Shown: positions 53,562 through 64,000 of the stretch, in pieces
Layout of the letters: each line of letters starts with the position of its first letter
Numbering within the stretch: the first letter of the stretch is position 1
Assembly (NCBI GenBank): GCA_031213475.1
Contig: JARUPZ010000034.1
Location: 3,433,114-3,497,113 of the forward strand
Direction of reading: 5' to 3'
Origin: Nereocystis luetkeana
Lineage: Eukaryota > Sar > Phaeophyceae > Laminariales > Laminariaceae
DNA: 64,000 nucleotides
Translations under genes and position numbers: made by a program
Notes under the pieces: model-generated
The model's database searches: none
What the model saw: only the letters and a program-made list of their open reading frames with translations
What the model was told of the DNA's origin: nothing

Positions 53562-56500
53562 TTACTTGGACTTCTTCTTGGCGAGCATCTTCTGGTAGAA
53601 TTCCAGCTCCTTGCCCTCGAGGATGTAGCCGTCGCAGCGGCCAGACTGTTAAAACACACATAAAAGAAGAAGCCGTTACAATAAGAGCGTTAAATTGGCA
53701 GGTGGGACTCGTAACACCCCCACATTAGGAATCGCATCCAGACGATTCGGCACAAAATTCTTCAAATTAGGGCACTAAAATACAGAAACGATGATTTCTA
53801 GTGGACAAAATAAGGGGAAAGCTGACTGAAAAAACAGGACGCCATAGAAATAACGGGCAGCATTTTTAGTCAATACACCATCTCCGGGACGTCGAGCTAC
53901 CAGTCAACAGAAAAGGGAGAAAACAACAAGGAAAAGGAGAAAAAACGATACGACGCCTGCGCCGAGTTGAATACCCATTCTTTTTCATCACCAATAGAAG
54001 TTGAAGAAAATCCGGGGGGGGGGGGGGGGGGGGGGGGGGTGGTGAGTTGGTTGGTAGGAAAGTGTTGTACCCGAGGTAAGGCAGCATATACGAGCGTTTG
54101 CAGACAAGGTGGCAAATACGTGGCTGCAGTTCTAAACAAGTCGAGACAGGCAAAAGATTGAAAAGCGTAACGCAAGTGAAAAAACATAGTATCCCGTTGT
54201 TTTAGACAATACGCTGACGCGTAGGTATATATATATACAACACCCTGCATGTCGAGAGAAAGCCCCCTCCACAGCTCCCCGCGTCATGGGTCACATATAT
54301 GGTCACAAGTGTAAAGGTCAGCCTTTGCAGACCACTTGAAAAACGTACCCCGCCGTATAATCACACCACGCTCGCCATGATGAGTATGGCGGAAATGTCG
54401 ATATCATCACCTTCCAGTAGGTTTTGTAATGAAAAAAAAATACCAGGTATATTATCGCCCAGACAAAGCTTCTCTCCCAGATCAGACGACAGATATGGCT
54501 CACGGGGGGAGGTCTCAAACGGAAGCAATACTATCGTCTGGTTTAGAAGAGATGATTTGTCTGCCTCTTCTTTCTTCACCTGGTACTGGGTGTATTTTTT
54601 CATTGCAAAACCTAACCTGTAATATGGACAACGGACACTCCCCTCCACTCCTTTTTGAGAGCTCGGTGTGATAATATATAGTCACATTGCGATCAAAGCG
54701 TGGTATGAGGGGGGGGGGGGGGTAGGTGTGAAAGTGGTTTACAAAATTTGACGTTACAATTGTGACTAATCCCGCGGAGAGCTGTACGAAAAACATTCGC
54801 CTGCCTGTAGTATCGTGTCTCACGGGGAGCAATACGAGACATGAAACATATAAATATAAAATTGTACGCGTCAGGCTTTTTCAAATACCTGGCCGGGGCG
54901 GGAAGAGATGCAGGCGATGAAGCGGCCCGACGCGAACTGCTCGTCGAGGAGGGGGTCCAGCGTGCGTTCCGCCTGGCGCTTGGCCATCTTGCGCTGCACG
55001 TGGTTGGACTTAGCCACGGCCTGAAACGGAACATCAACACCACAAGAGACCGAGTGAGTGACTTCGAAAAGAAGGGAAATGTGGTGGACGTAAAATAAAC
55101 TGTACCAGTACAAAAATGCCTGATACCTCTCTGGCCGCAGCAAAAATAACGACCGCTTGGTCTTCATATTAATGTTTAAACGGTCCTCATATTTCCGAAA
55201 AGAGTGGTCACAATGGCTTTCGGTTCCTATTACGCCAACAGACCCTACCCGAAAATAAAACGACGCAGTACCTCCCTACTGCTGAAAGTGGTGTATCACG
55301 GAAAAGATGGAAGGGTGGGTACATTAGTTTTTTTTACCAGGTAGTCACTACGTATGGTGTTTTTGTTGTTTTTGTCTCTCAAACTACTCAGCCTGGTACA
55401 CAACATACGTGAGTCCTCCGACTGTTGAAGTGGCTACTACCGTAAACCAAAGATGAACAAAAACCAATCTCGCCTACGTATCCGTGATCCATCAGTATCC
55501 GTTCTCAAGGGTATCATGTACCATAATGCCCCACGGTTTTTGCCGCCCGAGTACATCGGCAACCCGATTCTCTCGACAACACTGCCCAAGGCCGATCCAT
55601 GCGCGCGCTGCTGGGGCCGATTCTCTCACATTCTCCTCTGTCTTGGGGGGAGCCTTCTTTCCCTTCTTGATACCCACGACGGTGCCGTAGTGGTTCTCGT
55701 ACCAAGACTTGAAAGGGTGGCCGTCGATCTGCAAGATGATGATGAGACGGATGGGAGTGAGTTCCAGTTCCAGACATATGATTCGCACATTTCCGAACAC
55801 AGACAGTAGGTACGCCGCACCAAGATTCAAAATAAATTGACAAGTGTATGCGAACTTCATCACCGCGAAAGCAGGATTACCATAAACGCGGGGCGACGCG
55901 TCTACGCCTATATTCCGAGAAGACGTTCCCAACGTCCAACCATTTTCGTCGTGTGTCCGTTTGGGAGAAACCCGGATCTAAAATTCATCGTAGGAGTTGT
56001 GTTATCTTGCGTGTTATCTATATTAAGGTAATTCAACAATAGATAAAACATATTGGGAGTCGACCCGTTTTTTTTCATAAGTATAGATACGCTAAACGTG
56101 CGGAATACAACACACAGGAGAGCGCGGGAGGGTTCCACTTACCACGACGATGGCGTTCTTCACGAGGGTCTTGGTGCGAACCAGCTCGTTGTTGCTGGCG
56201 TTGTAGATCACGTCGAGGATACGCGTCTTACGGGTGCACACTGTAAGAAAAAAACACAAAAAGGGAGAGAAACATTGAAATATTAAACACTTGATGAACT
56301 CGAGCAAAATGTATACCAGGTACAGTAGTTCAAGAAAAAACCCTTGAGGGGTAATACTTGAAACATTGGAACTCCTCAGCGCGACTAATATGAACAGGAT
56401 GCTGTCCTTGAGGTGGGCGAAAAAAACGGCTACTCTTAACAAAAACACGCAAGGGAGACAAATGACAAAATATTCGACACCTTAACGTGAGCAAAACGTA

Positions 56501-59500
56501 CACAGCATCCTTTCTTTCACAGTGCGAAAAAAAACGCCCCCCTGCCAACAAAAATACAAGGGAGAAATATGAAAACATTCAACACTTTCGTAACGCGCTA
56601 ACAAAATGCACCGCGTTCTGTTTGGCCTTTTCAAACTTTACCCCTGCCAAGAAAATAGAATATTGTACATACGAGATACGAGCAACCGATAACGTACCAT
56701 ATCGTATACCAGGCACAGACTACCTCTACTATCTACTACGCCGACGCGCGCGTGGGGTGAACAAAAAACGCCTCCTAGCCACAACGCCTGACACGACACG
56801 CTCGCCGGTGAAAGCGAAGAAAACCGTCCTTTTTCACATGGCCCGGTTGCTTGTAACTTCGACAAACGTGATCTGGCCCGCACGGACAGCGGTATCTAAA
56901 AGACAAGAGAGTATGTGAAGAGTTCGTTATGGAACTTAAGCGGTTCAACGCCTCGCGAAGGGCATGACACGAGCTATGTAATGTTGTGCACCACGTACAG
57001 CTTTCCCTACACGCAAGATAGGTTAGAAATTATACAGTTTGGGGCTAGTTCGTCTATTGCCCCTCAAAGCGGTAATAATGGTGCATCTCTGATTCGAGAC
57101 GGGCTTCGTCAGGCTTATTCCACGACAAGATTCGCCGACCTTTGGGTCCAGCATGCTCTGCTGCTTTCGCGCAGGATATCTCGCCCGGTGTTGCCCTTGT
57201 TTCTGCGTGTTGCTCAACGAGCGAAGCAATCGTAGTTGCTACGAAACTGTTGAGACTACGCTATTAATAGTATGTTCACCACCGCCACTGCGTATAAATC
57301 AGGAATTAACTTGGGGTGAGTGCTGCGCGGAAAAGCCGTTACAAGTTAGTCACGTCGACCAAAATTCAATTCGGCACTTGTGCGACACAAATCAACCCTC
57401 TTCAACCTTTCAGACTGCTGTGCATCTCGCGGCTCGAGCATGACCTTCTCTTTGCGTAATCGCCCCCCTGTGTCAAGAAGAGCAGAGCCATAACGGTCAT
57501 GCCGTTGCGGTGTACCTGGTATCATTTTTATATTTTATCAGGTATATATACCTTTTCCCTTACTGGTATGATACCATCCACGATGGTTCCAGCTAAAGAG
57601 AGGAGCGAGCGTCTCTCACCCTCCGAGTTACGCACAATCTCACTACCGCTGTCGCAAATACCACAGGTGCCTCCTTTACTTCATACCACACAGCTACAGC
57701 AGTAAAAATAGAACAAAAAATGTAGACCGCTGTAGGCCTCGTACCAGGTACGACGTAGGGCATGGGGGGCCACCGCAAGACACCGGTGGCGGATTACGGT
57801 AAACGCGGGACATCTCGGTAGCTCTGTGCTTCGGTAGGATTTCACGACTACTAGTTGATCAGCAAGTGCCGTTAGCTAACTAACCGACTTTCGTCGCAAG
57901 TCGGCTCGCGAAGCCGGCGGATGGCCAGCCGACTCAAGTCAGGCGAGCGAACCAAGCTTAATCCTCCCCAGCAGAGGAGGGCTCCACCTAAAGCAGAAAG
58001 AAGGAAGAACAATTCTCCTTCCTAAAAGCATGGAAACCCGATAAATCGAATAGTCGGCAGGTCCAGGGAACGACAAACCATAACAGTTGGTGACTTCCTG
58101 TAAGTCGTACCGACTCACAGCTCGTCAGTTACAAGGCATTATTTTGACAAAAAAACACCGCTAATCATCAAAACCTCATTGCCACAGCCGCCGTAGATTT
58201 GTCGAGCCCGGATGGCCGGTACTTCAGGGAGTTGCCGCGCGGCGGTGGGTGGAACTCTCCCACACTAGAACTCATACACCGCAGTAGACTATATACATCT
58301 ACAGCAAGTCCAAGTCTAAAGGGGCCTTGACGAGGCTAAACCATAACGTCAACCGAACCCGTTTACGACCGCACTCGAGTTGTGGAGACAAAATGCTTAA
58401 AATTAGAGTCAGACATGGGTTTCTGCACATTGCAGTCAGGACCAAAGGGTTTGATTCAACCTGGGAAACAACTTTCGGGGTTTCAGTGTATCAGGCATTA
58501 TGACGACAGTAACCATTTCTCACCCTCAGTGCCCCAGCTGAAGTTGCCGGTGTCGAGCCTGAGCGCGCGGTACTTCATGTTGCCGCCGCGGCAACGCACG
58601 GGGTGCACGCGCTTGTGGCCGAGCTTGGTGTTGGCCGCGGGCCTGCCCATCTCGAACTTCCTCTTCTTCCTGAACTTGGAGCGCCTTCCGCCCGTTTCAC
58701 GGCGCTTGTGCCGCGAGTCCCTAGAGATACCTGCATGAGGAAGGGATGGGGGGGGGGGGGGTTACATATACTGTCCCGTAGTATGTACGTCATACGATCA
58801 CCTTTTTGTCTCCTGGCTTCCTGCGTTGTACCAGGTATATACCCTTTGAAACTGGTCCAACTCAGAACTCAGCGGGCAGTGTGCAACAGGTCGTCCTCGA
58901 AACATGGCTTTCATAGTGACAGAGGGCATCATGGTATCATACATGAGGTGGTGCGATACGAGAGCGGGGGATGGGATCGGTACAGGTAGTCGCGTTTGCT
59001 AACGAAGGGGCTGGGTGGGACCCGTTAAACCCGCGGGTGGTGGCGGCCTAGCCGGGGGGGGAAGGAGGAGGGTGGTTCGGCTCCTGCCGGGACTGCTGCT
59101 TTTTGACGTTCACGACTATCATACTATACGGAGGTGTACCTCCTTTGTAGTAGCACCAGTATAGGTCATGAACCCGTCCCCATCCACCTTCGCAACGTTG
59201 TAGTTTTACAAGGGAGACAATGAAATCGCTCCTATACAAACAAGTATGAAAGGCTTTGCCCTCGGTGTGTTGTACCGTGACACCAGGTGCCTCGTACAAA
59301 GCGTGTACATACAACAGCAGCAGTGCACACTCCTCCCGCTTCGAGGATAAATGTACTGATAAATGTATTGCATACCTGGTACGTCTACCGTACTCGAGGC
59401 GTCGATACGACCCTCGTGTTACACGTTCGAGCAATAAGCGGGAAACGCAGGACGGTCTTTTAGACACGCAACTCCAGACACGAGCAATTGTAACAGCTCC

Positions 59501-60315
59501 TAGCGCACGAGAGATGTGTCATAAACTCCAAGTATCGTACTGCCCTGGTACTCTCTGATGTACCAGGTCCCTGGTAATCTCTGATGTACCAGGTGTACCA
59601 TATGTTCCATATGTTCCATATACCAGGTATACCAAGGTGTACCAGGTATACCAAGGCAAGGGTATACCGGTGAGTGTGTGGAAGAGACAAAGGCATGAAA
59701 CGGAGTACTCACTGAACAAGCACCGACCCGTCTCACTGGTGAAGAAGGGCATTTGTACGTCGTTTCTCTACAATGGCATTCAAGAAGACAGCCAGAATGC
59801 AGCAGATGAGGCCAAAGTGAGCAACTCGACGGCAAGGAAAGGTAAGCTAAAGCTCGAAGCTGGTGTGAGCCAGGCGCTGGAGAGCGAAGCTGGGTAGGTC
59901 GATCACCGCCACTGCTGCAGTCACCACAGCCACCATCGTCACGTGTCTATGGTGTGCCTTTTTAGGCTCTAGTTTGGAAGTCCGATGGACCTCGAGAGAC
60001 TGACTGCAGCTCGTGAAATCCCTAGAACCGAAGCTGGGCAGATTCACCCTCACCGAGCGCTCCGCATATTTCGTCCAAGAGAAAGCAAGGCAACGTGATC
60101 TAGGACAGCGGCGCACCTCGTTTGCGGCTGGCAGGCCCAAGCGAGCCTTGCAACCAGCCTCTCTTTGCTCCAGCGCACCCAACACACGTCAACTTTTCTT
60201 TTTGAAGGCCGCAAATCCAATCACCAATCCCCAAATATCAAAGCTTTCCCACGATCCATGCGCATCACGCATGCCACCAACCCCTTCAATAGACCTCCAT
60301 ACGGCACTCACCCAT
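53562..60315 (-). CDS. RPS8: 40S ribosomal protein eS8, six exons
   Basis: eS8 is a component of the small cytosolic ribosomal subunit. Coding exons on the minus strand: 60312-60315 (ATGG only), 58524-58730, 56143-56240, 55630-55728, 54889-55020 and 53562-53645. They sum to 624 nt, 207 residues plus stop, against 208 residues for human RPS8. All introns are GT-AG and phases agree. Diagnostic stretches are [120 protein letters not shown] and [20 protein letters not shown]. Introns are 1581, 2283, 414, 609 and 1243 bp. The tiny first exon is the least certain part: it is chosen for its CAGCCATGG context, perfect GTGAGT donor and fitting phase. A divergent gene starts 270 bp away. Confidence 0.95.
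54014..54039. repeat. Long G homopolymer in RPS8 intron 5
   Basis: About 26 consecutive G on the plus strand (C in the transcript). The length may be unreliable, as such runs often mis-assemble. Confidence 0.8.
54314..54413 (-). ncRNA. Candidate C/D-box snoRNA in RPS8 intron 5
   Basis: Sense to RPS8: AAGG then TGATGA (C box GTGATGA at 54404-54410), about 85 nt, then CTGA (D box, 54318-54321) and CCTT. AAGG and CCTT pair as the terminal stem. TGATTA in the middle could serve as C'. The guide before D would be AAGTGGTCTGCAAAGG. RPS8 introns host C/D snoRNAs in vertebrates, so the place is apt. No rRNA target could be verified. Confidence 0.4.
56243..56610. repeat. Intronic repeat, about three units, RPS8 intron 2
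   Basis: Three spaced copies of AAAAAC.C(G)CAAGGGAGA..AAACATT..AACACTT..AGCAAAA(T/C)GTA (near 56247, 56440 and 56545). In the transcript they are pyrimidine-rich, and the first adjoins the 3' splice site. Confidence 0.65.
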
Positions 60316-60584
60316 GGCTGCACCAGGAGATGTTCCGTCGACACGGACAGAGCAACTGGGATGGCGAAGGGAGGCCGAACCCGAGCCTCAGATTCGCACC
60401 ACACATGCCTGGCCAATCACAGCGTCCATTTATCGAAACTTGCACCCTTTCCCCCCTTTTGTAACGCCGCAATAAAAACGCATGAAACCTTCGTTTTGAT
60501 GGTTTGTTTCTGAAGTACACTCTTGAAAGAGGGAGAGAGACCCAAGGATATCGGAGTGAGCCACACGGCTACGAACGCACTGCC
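60316..60584. promoter_or_regulatory. Probable bidirectional promoter
   Basis: Only about 270 bp separate the ATG of RPS8 (minus) from the ATG at 60585 (plus). No clear TATA box on either side. A pyrimidine tract, CCCTTTCCCCCCTTTTG at 60446-60462, could act as the initiator region typical of ribosomal protein genes. Confidence 0.45.
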
Positions 60585-60781
60585 ATGCCGGGATCTCTAT
60601 CCACAGGAACGGAGTCACCTGCGCCTCAGCCCGATACTCCGCCTTCGAAGCGAGTGAGACGACAGGGAGAGGATGGAAGTCCGGAGCGACGCGGACTCTC
60701 TGCTGGCGCTGCTGATGGGGCTGCCGCTGGGGCTGCCGCAGGAGACGGTGCTCACAGCGAGGACAAAATTGCGATGGGCAG
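60585..60781 (+). CDS. First exon of an unknown gene, divergent from RPS8
   Basis: ATG in the context CTGCCATGCC opens a 66-codon frame: MPGSLSTGTESPAPQPDTPP, then SKRVRRQGEDGSPERR, an Ala/Gly-rich stretch, and HSEDKIAMG before a GTGGGT donor. The KRVRR cluster resembles a nuclear localisation signal. The rest looks disordered. Downstream exons were not identified. Confidence 0.4.
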
Positions 60782-60789
60782 GTGGGTGC

Positions 60790-61260
60790 TGCTTCTAACT
60801 ATGTGACTATATATTAGTGTTGGGTTCGGGTGCCCAGCGGGATGGTTCCTCGCTGTTAAACCCCCACATACGGGTTGTACACTCCGGTGTTACTTATACT
60901 ACTCCTACAGGCTGGACGGAGAACCCAGTTCTGAAATGTAGTGCACTGCCGCTACGTATCATACCCCCGGTCTAGTTGACGTTCTGATTTCAGCAGGCAA
61001 CGTGTACAGCGGCAGTAGCTCGGCTACTGCGGTATGCTACCTATCACACTGGTTACAGCCTACTTACAGCAATTGTAAGTATTAATACCTGGTAGTAGTT
61101 AACGCTGCTGTCACAGCAGTTGTAAGAACTGCTTGTATAGTACGTGGCGAACACGGACACGCGGTCTAAAGCATATTCAGGGATCCCGGATGTGATCAAA
61201 CTACTATATTAATAATACCAGGTATTAAATATTGATAATATCAAACAAACAGCAAGCTTA
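60790..61260. other. Spacer or intron, many micro-motifs
   Basis: Dense in CTACTGC, ACAGCAGT, TACCTGGTA and TACCAGGTA. No coding support. Confidence 0.5.
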
Positions 61261-61272
61261 CAGCAGTACGAC

Positions 61273-61365
61273 AACCCTTTGAAGACTGCAGTCCCGTTTT
61301 GGGGACGAAACACTTACAATTTGAGCTGTTTGTCCTAAAAACGAGACTGCAGTCCCAAAAGGGCT
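61273..61365. mobile_element. MITE family M1, copy 8
   Basis: CAACCCTTTGAAGACTGCAG faces AGACTGCAGTCCCAAAAGGG; the arms are slightly diverged. Confidence 0.85.
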
Positions 61366-61528
61366 AAGAGATTCGGTCTGATTGACCAAGGATCAGGGTT
61401 ACTTAGCGCGGAGGACAGGTTTTGGGAAATGTACGCAGAATGGTCGTCACACGCGTACGACTAGAAGATATAGCAGACAGTACAACCCAGTTGAGAATAC
61501 TTACAGACACAGCAGACATATTTGGCAC

Positions 61529-61625
61529 TTGAATCTTTTTAGGACTGCAGTCCCGTTTTTGGATCAAACCACTCAGATTCTAAGAAGTTGTCCCCAAAAC
61601 GGGGCTGCAGTACTTCAAGGGCTGA
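61529..61625. mobile_element. MITE family M1, copy 9
   Basis: TTTTTAGGACTGCAGTCCCG faces AAAACGGGGCTGCAGTACTT. Its outer ends are diverged. Confidence 0.8.
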
Positions 61626-61719
61626 AGAGACCGATATGTCGGCGCTCGGGGCGGTCTCGCGACCCCTCCGCCCTCTCTCTTTCCCTCTCTGATAACATGA
61701 GGGAGACTCTCTCCTCGCC

Positions 61720-61816
61720 TTAACCCTTTTAGGACCGCAGTCCCGTTATGGGAACAGAACTACTCGAATTTTAAGTAGTTTGTCCCCAAAACGGGGCTGC
61801 GGTCCTAAAAGGGTGA
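61720..61816. mobile_element. MITE family M1, copy 10
   Basis: TTAACCCTTTTAGGACCGCA faces GGGGCTGCGGTCCTAAAAGG. It is the best-preserved ends of the family in this window. Confidence 0.9.
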
Positions 61817-61819
61817 ATC

Positions 61820-62640
61820 GTACGGAAGAAGAGTGCTCCTGGCAGCCTGGCAGTGAGGTACACTGCCACGTCACTTGGAACCCTCTCATGGAGGAAGGTC
61901 TTCGTGTTGAGGTTTTTAGTGTGAATGGCTTGGGGTTAAGGTTAGGTGAGTGGTGAGCCATCAAAATTCCAAACAAAACATGGCAACCTGTATGATGCGT
62001 ATGACATACCAGGTACCTCGTATACTTACTGATGAGGCGGTATTATATCGTATTCCCCACAAATCCCAAGAGGCTGATGAGTCTCTTGAGGTACGTAGCG
62101 CATGCATCATATCATACGGCATTCACTCTCAAGCCCAAGCAAACACAGCGGTGATCACGAGATGACAAGAAAAAAAACAAAGGCGTGCAGTTGGTCTTGT
62201 GTAGTTCTTTCTACTATATTATCAGGCACCTGGTACAGCAAAGATACCTCCTGTCGAGAAGTCAAGAAGAGTCCGCCATACGTACGCATAGTGTACCTGG
62301 TAAGAAGTTTGGCTTTGGTCCTGCACGGAATACAGCGAACACGATATGATGAAAACGCCAACCACGTGTGATGAAATATGAAATATTTGAAGGTTTCCAT
62401 GACCTGGGTCGGGGTTATTATGCGTCGGGCCTCCCCGGGAGGCTCTGTGGTCGCGTGCGCCGTGAGCAGTATATTTTGAGGGTTGCAACCCCGAGACCCG
62501 AGAAGGTGGACCACTATTAATACCATACGACATGCGACTACTACGCGCGATCAGCGGCCTAATATTGATAATATTAATGGTGTTTGGTGATTACGAGCGA
62601 CGCGAGTGGTCAATGGTCTTGTGACAGCAACGAAACCCCG
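61820..62640. other. No gene seen
   Basis: Unique spacer with frames up to 123 codons on the minus strand, none recognisable. Confidence 0.45.
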
Positions 62641-62644
62641 GACT

Positions 62645-62816
62645 CGCAGCTTCCCCCCCCTCCCCCCTTCTCCCCTCTTCCTCCCTTACCCCCCCCCTGC
62701 CCCCTCCTCCCCGGCCTTGTCCCCCTTCCCTCCTTCATTCTCCCTTACCCCCCCCCCCCCCGTTCCTCCCGCCTCCGCTCCTTGACCCTCCGCCACCGGT
62801 TTTACCTTTGTCGACA
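62645..62816. promoter_or_regulatory. Pyrimidine-rich tract before an ATG
   Basis: About 150 bp of C/T-rich sequence ends 20-50 bp before the ATG at 62817. It may be a core promoter or, if the exon is internal, a 3' splice site region. Confidence 0.35.
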
Positions 62817-63294
62817 ATGACCGACATCCCCACCATCATCACCACCACCGCCGCCCCCGCCGCTGCCGCTGCCGCCGCCACCACCACCAGCACCACCCCC
62901 GCTTCCGCCCCCGAGACGAAAGAGCCACCCACCGCCGCTGCTGCGAGCGCGTCGTCGGAGACAAGCGGCAGCGGCAGCGGCGGCAACAACGGCAGCAGCG
63001 GCAGCAGTGGCAGCAGCGGTGGCGGTGGCGGTGGTGGTGGCGGCAGCAGCGTCGGCAGCGACGGTACCGGTGGGACCGCAGATCTTCCTCCGGCGCCGGC
63101 TGCGACCGTTTCCTCGCCCCTCCTGTGTCGCTGGGAGAGCTTCTTCCTGGCGGACACGCTGCGAGTGAGCGTGGACCCGGCGGTGGCCCGGGCGAAGCGG
63201 GTCCTCCACCTGGGCGGATTGGAGACGGAGATGAGGGAGGAGACGCGTCAGGAAGGCTGGTGCGTTGGTGTCGGTAGTGGTTGTGGTGGTGATG
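62817..63294 (+). CDS. Probable first exon of an unknown gene
   Basis: ATG at 62817 (GTCGACAATGAC) opens 159 codons before a GTAAGT donor at 63295. Residues 1-95 are Thr/Ala- then Ser/Gly-rich and low in complexity. Residues 96-147 look like folded protein: SSPLLCRWESFFLADTLRVS, then DPAVARAKRVLHLGG and LETEMREETRQEG. An alternative donor GTGCGT lies at about 63260. I do not recognise the family, and later exons would lie beyond the window. Confidence 0.45.
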
Positions 63295-63409
63295 GTAAGT
63301 GTGTAGGGGGGGGGGGGTGCGTACTCATTTGTTGCTTGCCTTAGTCATTTGACCATTGACCACGCATCCCTTTCGAGACGGTGTGGGGGGGGGGGGTTGT
63401 AGTTGATGG

Positions 63410-63620
63410 GAAAAGTTTAGTAATTGTGATGTTGGTGGTGATGGTGGTGATGGTGGTGATGGTGGTGGTGGTAGTGGTGGTAGAGGTGGAGGGAGCGATG
63501 GCGGTAGTAGTGGTGGTGGAAGCGGCGACGGTGGTAGCGCTTGCTGTAAGTGGCTGCGGTGATGATGGTGGCGGCGGCATGGCAGTGGTGGGTGGCAATA
63601 GCGATGGCGGCGGTAGCGAT
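63410..63620 (+). repeat. GGTGAT/GGTGGT microsatellite
   Basis: Imperfect trinucleotide repeats, probably inside the intron after the exon at 62817. Frames across it on both strands (Val/Met or His/Thr-rich) are spurious. Confidence 0.85.
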
Positions 63621-63760
63621 GCCTCCAAGTGGCGGCGGCTCGCGTGCACGCGTGCGTGCGGTCGCAGACGTCGTCAACCAATAGGGTGTGGGAAAAGGAT
63701 GCACGCGCGGTCGTCGTGGTTCCACTGCTGCTGTACGGTGTACCGGGTAGATATTTTCGT

Positions 63761-63857
63761 TCAACCCTTTTAGGACTGCAGTCCCGTCTTGGGGATACAC
63801 CACTCAAATTCTGAGTAGTTTATCCATAAGTCGGGATTGCGGTACTAAAGGGGTTAA
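63761..63857. mobile_element. MITE family M1, copy 11
   Basis: CAACCCTTTTAGGACTGCAG faces GGATTGCGGTACTAAAGGGG, with TTAA at the right edge. The sequence after it (63858-64000) shows nothing. Confidence 0.85.
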
Positions 63858-64000
63858 GGCGTGACGCGTGCTACGGAAGGGGTATTATATTTTTTTTCCG
63901 CGCCTCCCCACTTGATTATAGTATGGGAGCTCTACACCTCACCCCAACAACAAACTGTGCAGAGAGAAAAAAACGGAAGTTGAGCCCGATGCAACAATCA

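Noticed and set aside
55855-55862. A second C-box-like GTGATGA on the RPS8 strand, intron 3
   Set aside because: No CTGA follows at a suitable distance and no terminal stem forms.
55492-55932. 146-codon minus frame with a hydrophobic N-terminus ([20 protein letters not shown], starting inside the frame)
   Set aside because: It reads from RPS8 intron 3 through exon 4 into intron 4; only the [15 protein letters not shown] part is real coding sequence.
63325-63807. His/Thr- and Pro-rich minus frames
   Set aside because: Shadows of the GGTGAT microsatellite and the adjoining MITE.
1-64000. Operons, CRISPR arrays or other prokaryotic features
   Set aside because: GT-AG introns, SINEs, MITEs and a eukaryotic eS8 gene show a nuclear eukaryotic genome; no such features were seen.

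Overview
This is nuclear DNA of an intron-rich eukaryote. The strongest evidence is a complete six-exon gene for cytosolic ribosomal protein eS8 (RPS8) on the minus strand at the right end, with GT-AG introns of 0.4-2.3 kb and a 207-residue product. The rest is sparse in genes and full of small non-autonomous DNA transposons, tRNA-derived SINEs, minisatellites, satellites and segmental duplications. Moderate-high GC, long G/C homopolymers and long introns would fit an alga, perhaps a stramenopile such as a brown alga. That assignment is an inference, because no sequence search was possible.

Left third (1-22.6 kb): two tandem copies of a duplicated unit. Unit 1 is about 1-10.7 kb and unit 2 about 13.4-22.6 kb. 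Each holds a large orphan gene (773 codons and intact in unit 2, frame-broken in unit 1), then a TATCGAT-rich minisatellite, then the two terminal exons of a RING-finger gene, then a ~200-bp satellite. In both genes unit 2 looks functional and unit 1 decayed. SINE insertions present in only one unit postdate the duplication.

Middle (22.6-34.8 kb and 39-45 kb): no convincing host gene. These stretches hold MITEs, a 51-bp array grown inside a MITE, SINEs, a tRNA-Ser-like locus, a pair of near-identical 154-bp repeats and an unrecognised coding-like block on the minus strand.

Second duplicated pair (about 34.85-39.0 and 45.2-50.4 kb): each copy encodes a protein with N-terminal membrane segments and the same 18-residue C-terminus, FREAFLEELGDPLDWPWY. 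One product is 141 residues, the other about 1033 with a huge Glu/Val-rich middle. The shared tail differs only at synonymous sites, and three decayed copies of it lie downstream of the two intact ones.

Right end (51.8-64 kb): an AGATC-type minisatellite, RPS8 with a candidate C/D-box snoRNA in its last intron, a probable bidirectional promoter, the first exon of a divergent gene with a basic nuclear-localisation-like stretch, and another probable first exon at 62.8 kb.

The most unusual signal is window-wide. Comparing repeat copies shows tiny insertions at TA dinucleotides, turning TA into TA-CCWGG-TA, TA-TTAA-TA or TA-CAG-TA. They look like excision footprints of TA-targeting transposons, preserved in very large numbers. 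They have interrupted MITEs, a SINE promoter box and the stop codon of one tail copy.
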